A stretch of DNA of 64,000 nucleotides from 'Nostoc azollae' 0708. Lineage in GTDB: Bacteria; Cyanobacteriota; Cyanobacteriia; Cyanobacteriales; Nostocaceae. Both the position numbers and the translations under genes were made by a program. Each line of letters starts with the position of its first letter. The first letter of the stretch is position 1. Below, piece by piece: positions 29,119 to 39,429 of this stretch. The stretch is taken from assembly GCF_000196515.1 (NCBI RefSeq), contig NC_014248.1, positions 3,724,001-3,788,000 on the forward strand, written 5' to 3'. The notes under the pieces are model-generated. The model saw nothing but the letters and a program-made list of their open reading frames with translations. It ran no database searches and was not told the DNA's origin.

Positions 29119-29970
29119 ATGTTACAAATAAAACATACCCAGAATACAAAACCAGGGTGGTCTTTGGAGGAGCGAGATCCAAAGTTCATTGAAAATCTCA
29201 TGCCTATATTGGGCATTTTGTATAACTACTATTTTCAAGTCCAAACTAGTGGCTGGGAAAATATCCCAGAAGGAAAAGTCCTCTTTGTCGGTTCTCACAA
29301 CGGGGGACTCGCATCACCGGATACATCAATGATGCTGTACGACTGGTTGCGTCGGTTTGGTACCCAAAAACCAATTTACGGTTTGATGCATCCGAAAGTC
29401 TGGGAAGTTTTTCCCCCAGCGGCAGAAATGGCTATGAAAGGCGGTGCTATTATGGCTCATCCCAAAATGGCTTATGCTGCTTTGCGTTCTGGAGCTAGTA
29501 TATTAGTTTATCCTGGTGGAGCAGAGGATGTATTTCGACCTCATCAAATGCGAGATAAGATTTACTTCGCTGACCGTCAGGGTTTTATAAAAGTAGCACT
29601 GCGGGAGAATGTACCGATTGTTCCAGCAATTTCCTGGGGAGCCCATGACACCTTGATTGTGTTAACTGATTTGTATAAAATTATGCAGCAATTTCATAAA
29701 TGGGGTATGCCTTGGCTTTTTGATGTAGATCCCTTAGTGTTTCCTGTTTATTTGGGATTACCTTGGGGTTTAGCTGTCGGGCCTCTGCCTAATATTCCTT
29801 TGCCTGTGCGGATGTATACCAGGGTTTGTCCACCCATAGTTTTTGAACGCTATGGAAAAGAAGCGGCAAGCGATCGCACTTATGTGAATAAATGCTATGA
29901 ATTAGTCAAAAACCAAATGCAGCAACAATTGGATAATTTAATCAAGTTAGCAAGTGAAGAAAGGGTGTAG
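29119..29970 (+). CDS. Lysophospholipid acyltransferase-like protein
   Basis: A 283-residue protein of the PlsC / DGAT-like acyltransferase group. The catalytic motif HNGGLASPD (about residue 60) is a variant of HxxxxD, and LVYPGGAEDVFRP is the second conserved block (acyl-acceptor region). A hydrophobic segment near residues 200-230 may contact the membrane. It starts 110 bases after the carotenoid oxygenase on the same strand and may share its transcript. Substrate unknown. Confidence 0.8.
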   Translation: MLQIKHTQNTKPGWSLEERDPKFIENLMPILGILYNYYFQVQTSGWENIPEGKVLFVGSHNGGLASPDTSMMLYDWLRRFGTQKPIYGLMHPKVWEVFPPAAEMAMKGGAIMAHPKMAYAALRSGASILVYPGGAEDVFRPHQMRDKIYFADRQGFIKVALRENVPIVPAISWGAHDTLIVLTDLYKIMQQFHKWGMPWLFDVDPLVFPVYLGLPWGLAVGPLPNIPLPVRMYTRVCPPIVFERYGKEAASDRTYVNKCYELVKNQMQQQLDNLIKLASEERV

Positions 29971-30033
29971 GGTGTAGGGTGTAGGGGAAGAATACCTTTT
30001 GTCACCTATCACCTGTCACCTGTTCCCTTCTAC

Positions 30034-31224
30034 CTACTGAATATCTTTCAACTCAGCAGTACGCACTGAAAGTATTTGTGTTTGATTACCTCGTTGCACT
30101 TTTAGCTGGAAAGTTTGACCTAGACGACTATCTTCTACTACCCTTTGCAATTGATCGGCGCTTGTAATTACTTGATCATCAATTTTAACAATGACATCTC
30201 CGCGACGGATACCCGCAGTAGCAGCAGGAGAACCGGGTACAACCCTCATCACCAAAACGCCGCGCACTTCTGGAATCTCAAACATGGAATTTGGATCAAT
30301 GTTATTTTGTTGCGCTAACTGGGGTGTCAATGTCACCATTTGTACGCCCAAATAGGGGTGAGCAACTTTACCATCTCGTTGCAATTGAGTTGCGATGGCC
30401 TTAGCTTTATCAATAGGAATTGCAAACCCAATCCCCATAGCATCTGCACGAATCGCTGTATTTATCCCAATCACTTCTCCTTCAGCATTTAATAAAGGAC
30501 CACCGGAGTTACCAGGGTTAATAGCAGCATCAGTTTGAATGAAATCTAAACGTTTATCACTAATTCCCACTTGGGCACTAGAACGTTTTAAGGTACTAAT
30601 AATACCTAAAGTTACAGTATTATCAAATCCTAAAGGATTTCCCACTGCGATCGCCCAGTCTCCCACCTGGACATTCTGAGAAGAACCTAAAGAAGCAACA
30701 GGTAAATCATTACCAGCATTAATCTTAACCACCGCCAAATCAGTCACTTCATCAATACCTTTAACTTTACCTTCAAAAGTGCGGCCATCTTTGAGGCGGA
30801 CTGTCACCTTATCAGCTTGATCAACTACATGAGCATTAGTCAGAACTATCCCGCTTTTATCGAAAATAAACCCAGAACCCAGACCGCGTAATTGTTCAGT
30901 CGGTGACTGTTGAGGAAACCCATCACCAAAAAACCTCCGCAAAAACGGGTCATCCATCAAAGGATCAGTAGGACGAGTAATCGTCCGTTCTGTATCAATC
31001 CTGACCACAGCCGGTCCAACACGATTCACTGCAGCCGTCACAAAACTACTATTACCAATAGCCGCAGCCACAGGAGATGATTTTTGAGGAACCAGAGGAG
31101 GAGCAGGTTCAGCTTGAGATGGCAAAACTTCCAAAGAAGTAACCGTCAGCAAAACTCCTAGGAAAATCGCTAAAACATGGGTACTAACTTGGCGTATAGA
31201 CCGGGGTAATTTGAAAATTTGCAT
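30034..31224 (-). CDS. HtrA/Deg-family serine protease
   Basis: A 396-residue periplasmic or lumenal protease. An N-terminal signal/anchor segment (residues 15-40, ending near SQAEP) is followed by a trypsin-like domain with His in TNAHVV, Asp in DLAVVKI and Ser in GNSGGPL, and one C-terminal PDZ domain ([20 protein letters not shown]). It is one of the HhoA/HhoB/HtrA group of cyanobacteria, which degrade or refold misfolded exported proteins; which member cannot be told. The ATG at 31224 is chosen over the GTG two codons upstream. Confidence 0.92.
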   Translation of the reverse strand: MQIFKLPRSIRQVSTHVLAIFLGVLLTVTSLEVLPSQAEPAPPLVPQKSSPVAAAIGNSSFVTAAVNRVGPAVVRIDTERTITRPTDPLMDDPFLRRFFGDGFPQQSPTEQLRGLGSGFIFDKSGIVLTNAHVVDQADKVTVRLKDGRTFEGKVKGIDEVTDLAVVKINAGNDLPVASLGSSQNVQVGDWAIAVGNPLGFDNTVTLGIISTLKRSSAQVGISDKRLDFIQTDAAINPGNSGGPLLNAEGEVIGINTAIRADAMGIGFAIPIDKAKAIATQLQRDGKVAHPYLGVQMVTLTPQLAQQNNIDPNSMFEIPEVRGVLVMRVVPGSPAATAGIRRGDVIVKIDDQVITSADQLQRVVEDSRLGQTFQLKVQRGNQTQILSVRTAELKDIQ

Positions 31225-31472
31225 AGTCACAACCTAATCAAAGACAGGGTATAGAGTGTAGGGAACAAGAATAACAGATTGCAAAAATGATATTTCGATT
31301 TACTGACTATCTTTAATCAAGTTACTGGAATATTCAGCAACCAGGCTATTATGGAAATTTGCCAGTACTAGGTTCGGTTATTCCACCAACCTCAAATTCA
31401 AAACCCAAAATCTCAAATCTCTATAGGCGCTCTAGGTTAGGATCTGAAATAATACCAAAACTGTGATCACTC

Positions 31473-31880
31473 ATGAATGGATCAAACCGATTAATAGAAG
31501 AATCCTCATCTTCATCTCAGAAAGCAGAACACACATACCATCACTATCACGATCACAACCACGAACATACAGATCATACTGCGGTGGAAGGCGAATCCGT
31601 TCATCCTCATATACATAGTGAAGAATCTTTACGGCGTATTGTTAACCGAATTTCACGAATAGAAGGACATATTCGCGGTATAAAAACAATGATACAACAA
31701 AATACTCCTTGTCCTGATGTTTTATTACAAATTGCCGCTGTTAGAGGTGCATTAGATAAAGTAGCACGGATTGTTTTAGATGAACATTTAACCGAGTGTA
31801 TAGGTAGAGCAGCACAAGAAGGTAATATAGATGTAGAAATAGCCCAACTTAAAGCTGCTTTAGACAGGTTTTTACCTTAG
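31473..31880 (+). CDS. CsoR/RcnR-family metal-sensing repressor, InrS-like
   Basis: A 135-residue protein. The four-helix CsoR fold starts near residue 50, with SRIEGHIRGIKTM. Candidate metal ligands are Cys80 (NTPC), His105 and Cys109 (DEHLTEC), the H-x3-C pattern of CsoR. The first 50 residues are rich in His (YHHYHDHNHEH), as in the nickel sensor InrS of Synechocystis. It is therefore probably a Ni or Cu sensor that derepresses an exporter, but no exporter gene is next to it. Confidence 0.85.
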   Translation: MNGSNRLIEESSSSSQKAEHTYHHYHDHNHEHTDHTAVEGESVHPHIHSEESLRRIVNRISRIEGHIRGIKTMIQQNTPCPDVLLQIAAVRGALDKVARIVLDEHLTECIGRAAQEGNIDVEIAQLKAALDRFLP

Positions 31881-31899
31881 CGAACTCATAAAAAATCAG

Positions 31900-32166
31900 T
31901 TGCCATCATCTGCCATCATCAACTGGGAAGATCAAATTCAAAAAGAAAAAATGTTTAGCTTGGGGAAACTTGTTGCCGGAATAGCTGAAGAACTTAATAA
32001 TGCTATCAATTTTAACCATCCTAATCTTCCTCATGCTCAACGATATATCACAGACTTAATAAAATTAATAGACCTTTATGAAAAAAATCATCTCAACATT
32101 GACACAGAAATAGAAATAAAGATTTTTACAAAACTAATTGATCTAAATTTTATTAAATCAGAATAG
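31900..32166 (+). pseudogene. Histidine kinase fragment (HisKA region), N-terminal side
   Basis: The frame reads KMFSLGKLVAGIAEELNNAINF then NLPHAQRYITDLIKLIDLYE. This matches the dimerisation/phosphoacceptor helix of Nostocales sensor kinases (SLGQLVAGVAHEINNPVNFI). The phosphorylated His is Glu here. The sequence stops where an IS5-like element begins at about 32165. The sensor part and the ATPase domain are missing here, but an ATPase-tail fragment lies at 39430-39600 in the opposite orientation. Confidence 0.65.
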
Positions 32167-32768
32167 AGACGTCGGAAAATTTACAAATGAGTCTGTATCT
32201 GGCTTTCCATAGTGTTAAGATGAGGAAAGAGCCAAGGAAAGAATCAGGGTTGGGAATAGTAACTGATAGTTCCTATCCATGAAGATGTTGATGACAAATT
32301 CATAACTGACCTCATATCCATAACATGTATGAAATGGGCAAAACTAATGAACCAATTCCTAATGTGACTAAACCACCAATAGTTAGTAAGAATTACTTGT
32401 GAGTAAATTGGGGAATCCAGGGTAAATCTTTGTTGAGGTACCTGGAATATTTTTACAAGTCTAATGACCTGTTCAACAAAAATACCCTTGGTGGAAAACT
32501 CTTTGTTTCCTGCATTTTGTTCTGAGTCGCCATGATATAATTGCTATCATGTTTTTCTAGCTGTTCACGGAGACTAGGAGGGAAAACATCTCGTAATATC
32601 TCTAGCCAGTAATGAAATGTGTCCTTTGCTTCCGTTTTCCATATACCGAAATGCAAACCTAAAACCTCAAATGGTGGCATCTTCCTCAAATAGAACAAGC
32701 ATAGACATACCTATTCTTTTATCTCTAGTTTCCGTTTCCCCCCTCCTCCTTTCTGATTTATACGTATC
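32165..32768 (-). mobile_element. IS5-like element, internally deleted (copy 2)
   Basis: Close relative of 14845-15595 with the same internal deletion: the transposase N-terminal part (MPPFEVLGLHFGIWKTEAKD) is joined to the C-terminal tail after EKHDSNYIMA. The right side is cut by IS copy B at 32769. The left end AGAGACGTCGGAAAATTTA directly follows the histidine-kinase fragment. Confidence 0.65.
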
Positions 32769-34025
32769 CAGGACTTACGCAACTGGCACAAATAGGGGGC
32801 CGGATGTAGCCCTGGCACGCAACAATTGAACTCAAACCAAGCAAATAGGAAGACTTGGGCGTTTTAGTTGCTGAATTAAATAATTAGAAAGCAATCTATG
32901 CTTGTTTTGATAAACAGTTTAACCAGTTTTATAGGCTAAATTCTTTAATCTAATCCAAACCAACATTGCACAAGCAATATGATTTCTCTAAAGCCTAGCT
33001 TTACGACATTGACAAGATTCAATACCAGTTATTTGTTTAATCTCTCGGTGAAAATACTCGATTTTTCCAACGAATTTTACATACCTCTTGTACAACATTC
33101 GTAGAACTTTGAGATAAATCGTTAGTAGCGATATAATCCGTTCTGTTGGTAGAAACAGCAACCCGGAATAGTTTCACTTTTTTCTGAGCGGGAAACCCTT
33201 TAATTTTTATAATTTTACCACATTCTAACTCTTCAGTACTCCATTCTCATAATTTAATAGGTTTATCTTTTTCTTTGGCAAATGTATCATCAACTAACCG
33301 ATCCTTTTCTAAAGGGCAATAATAAATTTTGTCTAACCTACTCAATATAGAGCATGAAACTGTTTACTGCATACCATGTGCCCATAAAAACCGTATCAGA
33401 CGGTAAAAGCTGATGATACACAAGGTTGTGCAGCATATCTTTCACATAGTCTATCTTGGTTTTACCATCCACATCAGGATTAAAAATGCGGTAATCTATT
33501 CCCCAAAATCTTTGAACTTTAGGATTCACATATACACAACTGACTACACCAATTCCTTGGAGTATGCCATGTTCATTACCACTATATTATCTCCTCACCA
33601 TCTCTATTTCTTCAGAATATCTTTCGTGTAAAACAATATCATCAAATATGATGTACCCATTACCATCAGGTTCTACTACCTCTTTCACCTTATCCCATAG
33701 TAAACGAGATGTTAACTTTTCGGTTTTTAAATAATAGTTAATTACATTATGGCTAATACTTTCTAAATGCTCTGCTCAATTAGTAATTGTATATATAATT
33801 AATTTGACTACTTTATAAGTATTGGTAGTAATCAAGTTTAGTAAATCTCATTACCGTCAGCAACATTTATCTAATACAATCTCCTACCTATTTTCTCATG
33901 AATATTTGAATAATGTTTCCTGTTGCAGCTACTTCTTATGGGTTGATAAAGCTTTCGGTATCCGATTTATTTAATACCGATGTACTATATTTCACCCATC
34001 GCCTGTGCCAGTTGCCTAAGTCCTG
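32769..34025 (-). mobile_element. 1.26-kb IS, copy B (inactive)
   Basis: Same element as 15887-17136, with the CAGGACTTACGCAACTGGCA end at left and GTGCCAGTTGCCTAAGTCCT end at right. It is almost identical to copy C (40536-41791) but inverted relative to it; a stretch of 72 codons is the same in both. Stops interrupt the leftward transposase. No 5-bp duplication is seen at its borders (GTATC left, TTTAT right). Confidence 0.8.
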
Positions 34026-34569
34026 TTTATTTTGAACCAATTGAACCTGCATTTTGCTTAAAAATATCACGGTTGGCTTCTGAAAAATTTGAGATGCTTT
34101 GTATTGTTGATATCAGTTATGTACGTAACGAACCAGCAATGGAAACAGGAATTGGTGTTTCAATAGTGGTGCAAAATATTGAATCCCTTGCTATCTAATG
34201 AATTTAAGCTCGTATTAAGTATTAATTTTGCATAGCAAGTCTAGGATAGCCAAACAAAAAAGCTGAAGAACACCCATGGCGTGTCCCTTTTTGACAAGAA
34301 AAAAGACTTTAGGAAATTCGGAGGTACTTGTGAAGTCAAGAGCATCCCTAAAAGTCCCAAAATCATTCAGCGTGGCAATGATCCAAACTACTTCGAGATT
34401 GTCCTGGTGAAAATGGAAAACTGGACTTTGAAGAATTCAAAAATGAGTTGACACAAGTAGTACTAGAAAAAGTCGAGGATCAATACTAATAGATAGTGCA
34501 ACAGTAAAAAAATTTAACTAAACTCTAAGGCATCCACCATCCGTATATTAATATAAGGAAGAAATAGAA
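34026..34569 (+). other. Decayed, unidentified coding fragments
   Basis: Rightward frames read CIVDISYVRNEPAMETGIGV up to a TAA at 34196-34198, and further on FRKFGGTCEVKSIPKSPKII, NDPNYFEIVLV and ENGKLDFEEFKNELTQVVLE in shifting frames. They look like remains of one or two genes whose families I do not recognise. Confidence 0.35.
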
Positions 34570-34993
34570 ATGGAAATTGATTACCTAAGTAGGTAGACAC
34601 AAATAAACATAAGTATGTAACAAAATGTAAATTACTGGAAACCCTTGGGATTGCTTGATTCCCCTTTGCTGCATTCGCCATGACATGGTTATAAATTTTT
34701 CCGCCCACCTACTTATATAATGACGAAGGCGATGAGATAGAAGCTATCGCCAAAGGCTACCGAAATGATGTGTATGTAAAAACCACAACCGGGATGTACC
34801 ACGTCCATGTTTACGACATAGTCCGATTACAGCAGGACTTTGAGAGCGAGTAGCAAGAGCAGGGGTATTATTCCATCAATCACAACTTAATACTGGTGGA
34901 AGAAGTATCGAGGAAGGTGGTGGTAAACACGGTGAAAAAACTGGAGGGGGAAGGAGTTATTGAGGTATCCATGAGCAACCAAAGGGATTGAGA
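34570..34993 (+). pseudogene. Unknown small protein interrupted by a 126-bp MITE
   Basis: The ATG at 34570 gives MEIDYL, then the MITE (34588-34713) interrupts. Removing the MITE and one TA restores YNDEGDEIEAIAKGYRNDVY and HVHVYDIVRLQQDFESE in frame. A TAG follows at 34851-34853, after which the frame continues with QGYYSINHNLILVEEVSRKV to TGA near 34993. I do not recognise the family. The 3' end overlaps a transposase remnant on the other strand. Confidence 0.55.
34588..34713. mobile_element. 126-bp MITE, copy 1
   Basis: Starts AGTAGGTAGACAC and ends GCCCACCTACT, imperfect inverted repeats, flanked on both sides by TA (34586-34587 and 34714-34715), as in Tc1/IS630-type insertions. Length and sequence match copy 2 at 55983-56108. 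It encodes no transposase. Confidence 0.85.
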
Positions 34994-35310
34994 AGAGATT
35001 TTTCGCGAATAATAGTGCCCAAAGAGGGAATATTTCCAACCTGAGAAATCCCGTCACGGATATATTCAAAAAAGCTAATTCCTAACTTACGAGTAGTAGC
35101 AACAAGAGACATAAAAGTATCCCAAGCCTCAGTCCCCTCAAGAATCTGAGTGGCATAACTAATATTACGCTGTTGCACCATCGTCCTAGCAACTAACTCA
35201 GCCGGGTTATTATGTAATGCTAATTCAGGATGCTCTAAAACATATAGCAACTCGGAAATTTTGAGCTGCGTTAATCGTTTTCGCTTGAGGGGGCGACAAG
35301 AATCGTCAAA
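34957..35310 (-). pseudogene. Transposase C-terminal remnant
   Basis: The leftward frame reads LKISELLYVLEHPELALHNN, PAELVARTMVQQRNISYATQ, then GTEAWDTFMSLVATTRKLGI and ends NPFGCSWIPQ. The LHNNPAEL motif resembles the C-terminal DDE region of an IS66-like group of cyanobacterial transposases. The upstream catalytic part is missing. The upstream sequence CGCTTGAGGGGGCGACAAG recurs at 42842. Confidence 0.55.
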
Positions 35311-35676
35311 GTATTACTCTTTAGCTTTTGTGCTGTCTTGATATACAACGACCTTAGACTATCACTTAGTTAGATTAGTGATTTTGGAGACATAAACCGT
35401 ACTGTGCACTAATTATTCTCTCAGTATCCCTGGTTTTGGATCATTTTTTCCTTGGATTACTCTAAGTCACAGTAATAGAGGACCAAAGAAATCTACTACT
35501 GTGCTTTCTGTGGGACAGGAAGCCCAGACTCTACCGTCAGGTCAGTTTGGGTAGTTCACTCTGAGATTGTTTAACCACTTTCCCAAGAGGCAAGAAGAAA
35601 TCCGGGTACGGAGTAGTGATTGCGAAACTAAGGTATGCTAAGTTTTATTAAGATTTAATCATTGGATGAACACACG

Positions 35677-36147
35677 ATGAGCCTTGAACTTTCTCCAGCA
35701 GTGAAATACGGGTTGAACTTCTTTCACCCAGCAATCATGTGGATATTATTAGCATTATCCTTGTATGCAGCTTACTTAGGCTTACAAATACAGCGTACCA
35801 GAAATGCTCAAGGTGAAGAGAAAAAACAATTGATTAAAGGCAAATATACAATTAAACACCACCAAATTGGGTCGATTCTCTTAGCTTTGATGGTAGCGGG
35901 TTCAATTGGAGGTATGGCTGTTACTTACATCAATAACGGCAAATTATTTGTTGGACCCCACCTGTTAGCAGGCTTAGGGATGACAGGTTTGATAGCACTT
36001 TCCGCGTCTCTATCGCCCTTTATGCAAAAAGGAGCAAATTGGGCGCGGGCGACTCATATATTGCTGAATTTCAGTATTTTAGGTCTGTTTATTTGGCAAG
36101 CGTTTTCTGGTGTAGAAATTATCATCAGAATTCTTACCAAAGAATAG
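35677..36147 (+). CDS. DUF4079 membrane protein
   Basis: A 156-residue cyanobacterial membrane protein with four hydrophobic segments (about residues 12-35, 65-90, 95-115 and 125-148). Conserved motifs are FFHPAIMW, KHHQIGSILL and GPHLLAG; the His residues could ligate heme as in cytochrome b561-like folds, but this is speculation. The start is set at ATG 35677; a TTG five codons upstream is less likely. A GGCAGGA short repeat follows the stop. Confidence 0.78.
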   Translation: MSLELSPAVKYGLNFFHPAIMWILLALSLYAAYLGLQIQRTRNAQGEEKKQLIKGKYTIKHHQIGSILLALMVAGSIGGMAVTYINNGKLFVGPHLLAGLGMTGLIALSASLSPFMQKGANWARATHILLNFSILGLFIWQAFSGVEIIIRILTKE

Positions 36148-36217
36148 TCATGAGGCAGGAGGCAGGAGGCAGGAGAAAGATAAACATTCCCTGTTCCCTG
36201 TTCCTAATGACCAATGA

Positions 36218-36877
36218 CTAATGACGCTTTTTCTTAGAATTGACCAGAAAGGGGATACCGAGAGACTGATGAAAATCTTCTTGGACTTTGCGGGTTAAGC
36301 GACAGGAGACTTGACGGACAATTTGATTAAGTAATCGATCCCCTGTAGATTGAATTAAAGAATTTGGTAAACGCTTAATAAAGCTAGGAAAATGAAGCTC
36401 AACCATCAAATCTAATTCCCATTCTACCCGTGTCATCTCAGGCAAACTTTCTACCAATTCCATGCATGCATTATAGTCCACATGATAACCAGGAGCTTGA
36501 TAGTTTTGGATGGGAATTGTACGGATACGGTATTTACCTTCCTGTGGGTCCAACAGTTCCAAACCAATTTTTGGTTCAACTTCATAACCAAAAGCACCAA
36601 ACCGACCAATTACCAACCCATAGCCATTATCACCCAAAGGTTGTACCGTCATCGGTTCAGCACAGTGTGCAAACCATGAAGAGTGACTATTAAGATATTC
36701 AGCCACCTTTTCAATCGGGGCATACATTTCCATGCAGTCTTGATGATGACTATAAAATTTACTTGGTCCCGAATGGCTCTTTTTCGATAGAGTTTCATCT
36801 ACTGCGACACTTGAACCCACTAGTAAAACTGATTCTGTTCTTTCCAAGGATTGACATTCCCAGTTATTTGCTACCAT
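36218..36877 (-). CDS. DUF1997 protein
   Basis: A 219-residue soluble protein of the DUF1997 family found in cyanobacteria and plastids. Readable blocks are EMYAPIEKVAEYLNSHSSWF, CAEPMTVQPLGDNGYGL and TRVEWELDLMVELHFPSFIK. The middle fits a START/polyketide-cyclase-like lipid-binding fold, which is inferred. The ATG at 36877 is preferred over the GTG at 36949, because the extra 24 codons look unrelated to a coding start. Function unknown. Confidence 0.78.
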   Translation of the reverse strand: MVANNWECQSLERTESVLLVGSSVAVDETLSKKSHSGPSKFYSHHQDCMEMYAPIEKVAEYLNSHSSWFAHCAEPMTVQPLGDNGYGLVIGRFGAFGYEVEPKIGLELLDPQEGKYRIRTIPIQNYQAPGYHVDYNACMELVESLPEMTRVEWELDLMVELHFPSFIKRLPNSLIQSTGDRLLNQIVRQVSCRLTRKVQEDFHQSLGIPFLVNSKKKRH

Positions 36878-37059
36878 AATAAATGCGTTTTTTGTATAGT
36901 TGGCAGTTTGTCTATATTTAGAATTCCCAATTACAGAAAGATTTTTCACACAAAAATGTAAATTTCATGAAAACATCAATAAACTGTCATCAACTCCATA
37001 GAACCACTACAATTAAGAACGAAACCAGTACACATTAGTTTGCTAGTATAGCGTCAATC

Positions 37060-37743
37060 ATGAAAATATTTGTAGCAGGTGCAACAGGTGAAACAGGTCG
37101 TCGCATAGTACAAGAGTTAGTAGCCAGAAATATCAAAGTCCGTGCCTTGGTCAGGGATTCAGCAACAGCCAAAGCTATTCTGTCTCCTGAAGTCGAGTTA
37201 GTTATAGGTGATGTATTACAAGCAGAAAGCCTGACTGCGGTTTTAGGTGATAGTACGGTAGTAATATGCGCTACTGGTGCAAAACCCAGTTTCGACCCCA
37301 CAGCCCCCTATAAAGTAGATTTTGAAGGTACAAAAAATTTAGTAGAAGCAGCTAGAACCAAGCAAGTTGAACATTTTATCTTAGTTTCTTCTTTATGTGT
37401 TTCTCAGTTTTTTCATCCCCTAAACCTGTTTTGGTTAATTTTAGTGTGGAAAAAGCAAGCTGAGGAATACATCGAAAAAAGTGGACTCACCTATACAATT
37501 GTGCGACCTGGAGGGCTGAAAAATGAAGATAACTCTGATGCCGTAGTAATGGAGGGTGCTGATACTTTGTTTGATGGTAGCATCCCCCGGCAAAAAGTAG
37601 CTCAGGTTTGTGTAGAGTCTATCTTTGAACCTGCTGCACGCAATAAAATTGTGGAAATTGTCGCTAAACCTGAAGCTACGCCCAAAACCTTCCAGGAATT
37701 GTTTCAACAAATAGGGAATAGGGAACAGAGAAAAAGTTATTAA
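37060..37743 (+). CDS. Atypical SDR NAD(P)-binding protein (Tic62/NmrA-like)
   Basis: A 227-residue Rossmann protein. GATGETGRRIVQEL is the nucleotide-binding loop and ALVRD the motif that often selects NADP. The later SSL-x-YxxxK active-site Tyr-Lys pair is altered to VWKKQAEEYIEKSGL, typical of atypical SDRs that bind rather than turn over substrates. Related proteins include Ycf39 and Tic62. The C-terminal codons (GNREQRKSY) appear to run into a short-repeat zone. Confidence 0.82.
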   Translation: MKIFVAGATGETGRRIVQELVARNIKVRALVRDSATAKAILSPEVELVIGDVLQAESLTAVLGDSTVVICATGAKPSFDPTAPYKVDFEGTKNLVEAARTKQVEHFILVSSLCVSQFFHPLNLFWLILVWKKQAEEYIEKSGLTYTIVRPGGLKNEDNSDAVVMEGADTLFDGSIPRQKVAQVCVESIFEPAARNKIVEIVAKPEATPKTFQELFQQIGNREQRKSY

Positions 37744-37777
37744 TGACTAACGACTAACGACTAACGACTAATGACTA
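37744..37777 (+). repeat. Heptamer array GACTAAC/GACTAAT
   Basis: About five head-to-tail units of GACTAAY fill the gap between the SDR gene stop and the next ATG, and the last unit contributes the ATG region of the next gene. Confidence 0.85.
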
Positions 37778-38455
37778 ATGACTTTTAAACTCAAAGGTGT
37801 AGAAAAACTAATAGCCCCGATAGCCTCGCTTTTGGGGTTTGTCTATTTATTACAGTGGTATATTGGTGACAATTTGCCTTTATCTTATGACCCCGTTTTT
37901 GAGCAAAAACAACCTCCTTTAGTTATGACGGAAGGTGATCCTTATATTCGAGCCTTAATGCGGACTATTTCGTTCAGTGAGGCTAATAGTAAACGTCCTT
38001 ATTCTCTATTATATGGTGGTCAACAAGTAAATGACCTGAGTCGTCATCCTCAGATATGTGTGACTATTGTCGTTGGACCAAATACAGGTAATTGTTCTAC
38101 GGCTGCGGGTAGATATCAAATTATTAATACTACTTGGGCTGAAATTGCACCTCGCTATCATCCCAACCCGTCTCAGGTAATATTTTGGTCTAGTTACAGT
38201 TTTGAACGTGAGTATCAAGATATAGTTGTTTATCGTTGGTTGAATGATCCAAAAGTTTGGGGAACTGATCTTTCTAAACTGTTGCGTCAGCAGCAGTTAA
38301 ATGAAGTTTTACGCCGACTTTCCCCTACTTGGACAAGTTTAGGGTATGGCATAGAAACTAATTCTAATACCCAAGTCTTACCTAAAATTTATCAAAAAGT
38401 ATTGGCTGAAGAATTAAGAGCTGCTAGTCAACCTAAACCGGCAAATATTAAATAA
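37778..38455 (+). CDS. Lysozyme-like muramidase with N-terminal anchor
   Basis: A 225-residue protein. A hydrophobic segment at residues 12-30 (PIASLLGFVYLLQWYIG) probably anchors or exports it. The rest resembles phage-lambda-type muramidases: RTISFSEANSKRPYSLLYGG holds the candidate catalytic Glu, followed by STAAGRYQIINTTWAEI and a C-terminal helix with WTSLGYG. It would cleave glycan strands in peptidoglycan. The gene is intact, unlike the GH24 relic at 7506-7830. Confidence 0.75.
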   Translation: MTFKLKGVEKLIAPIASLLGFVYLLQWYIGDNLPLSYDPVFEQKQPPLVMTEGDPYIRALMRTISFSEANSKRPYSLLYGGQQVNDLSRHPQICVTIVVGPNTGNCSTAAGRYQIINTTWAEIAPRYHPNPSQVIFWSSYSFEREYQDIVVYRWLNDPKVWGTDLSKLLRQQQLNEVLRRLSPTWTSLGYGIETNSNTQVLPKIYQKVLAEELRAASQPKPANIK

Positions 38456-38500
38456 TAGGAGTCAGGAGTCAGGAGGTAATAAATAATTTTCCCCATCTCC

Positions 38501-39325
38501 TCACACTCCACATCCTACACTAATAAAGTGATGCAGATTCTGGACAAATGACAATGTATTTTCCACGTGTGTATTATGTCCAGCTTGACTAATGATTTTT
38601 AGTTGGGCAGTTTTACATCTGTAGGACATCACTGTATTAATGTTGATAAATTTTTCGTCATTTTCTCCAACTAATAAAAGCAAAGGTATTTTATTTTCTT
38701 TAATATTTTCCCACAAGGAAGGCTGGTATCCTGTACCCATAAATTGTAATGATTTTGCTAATTCTAAAGGTTTATTTTCTAACCTACTTTCTAGCATTTT
38801 TTGATATTTGGGATGATTTTTGATCTTACTAAATATAGGCTGATTATACCAATTGTTTAGGAAAATCCGAAAATCACTTTTTTCCGTAATTGTCGTTAAT
38901 TTCCTGGCAATTTGACTATCACTTTTAATTCTGGCTAATCTTTCTATGTTTGTCGCTAAACCTGGAGAAGCTGATTCTAAAATAACTTTGATAAATTTTT
39001 CAGGTAAATGTAGGGTTAAATATAAGGCTAATCTTCCTCCCATGGAATAACCCACTAAAAAGCATTTTTCTATTTTTAATTCTTCTAATAAATGGATTAT
39101 GCCTTTGGCAATACATTCGATTTGATGATATTTATCATTTCCTAAAACTTGGGTTTTACCATGTCCGGGTAGGTCAAGGATAAGATAGGAAAAATCTTCA
39201 CCTAGTAATCTTATAGCTTCATCAAATTCTTCAATGTTACCTATGAAGCCGTGTAAAAACAGAATTAAAGGTTTCTGAAGATTACCTGCTAAAGAATAGT
39301 TGAATCTATATTTTTCTAAATTCAT
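38501..39325 (-). CDS. menH: Alpha/beta hydrolase, probable MenH
   Basis: A 274-residue alpha/beta hydrolase resembling 2-succinyl-6-hydroxy-2,4-cyclohexadiene-1-carboxylate synthase, which acts in phylloquinone synthesis for photosystem I. The triad is visible: Ser94 in GYSMGG, Asp in VGENDEKF and His in AGHNTH. FLHGFIGN forms the oxyanion loop and DLPGHGKT is typical. The length fits MenH. A general esterase cannot be excluded from sequence alone. Confidence 0.8.
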   Translation of the reverse strand: MNLEKYRFNYSLAGNLQKPLILFLHGFIGNIEEFDEAIRLLGEDFSYLILDLPGHGKTQVLGNDKYHQIECIAKGIIHLLEELKIEKCFLVGYSMGGRLALYLTLHLPEKFIKVILESASPGLATNIERLARIKSDSQIARKLTTITEKSDFRIFLNNWYNQPIFSKIKNHPKYQKMLESRLENKPLELAKSLQFMGTGYQPSLWENIKENKIPLLLLVGENDEKFININTVMSYRCKTAQLKIISQAGHNTHVENTLSFVQNLHHFISVGCGV

Positions 39326-39429
39326 TTTTTTAAAGTGCAGTAATAATTTATTACCTAATTTATTCCCTTTAAAGGGATGTGTATAAGATCTAATTTTTTA
39401 TGTCTTATGCAACTATGTCACTCCAGTTT

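Noticed and set aside
34887-35069. 60-codon leftward frame
   Set aside because: Overlaps the unknown rightward gene and a better transposase frame; no independent support.
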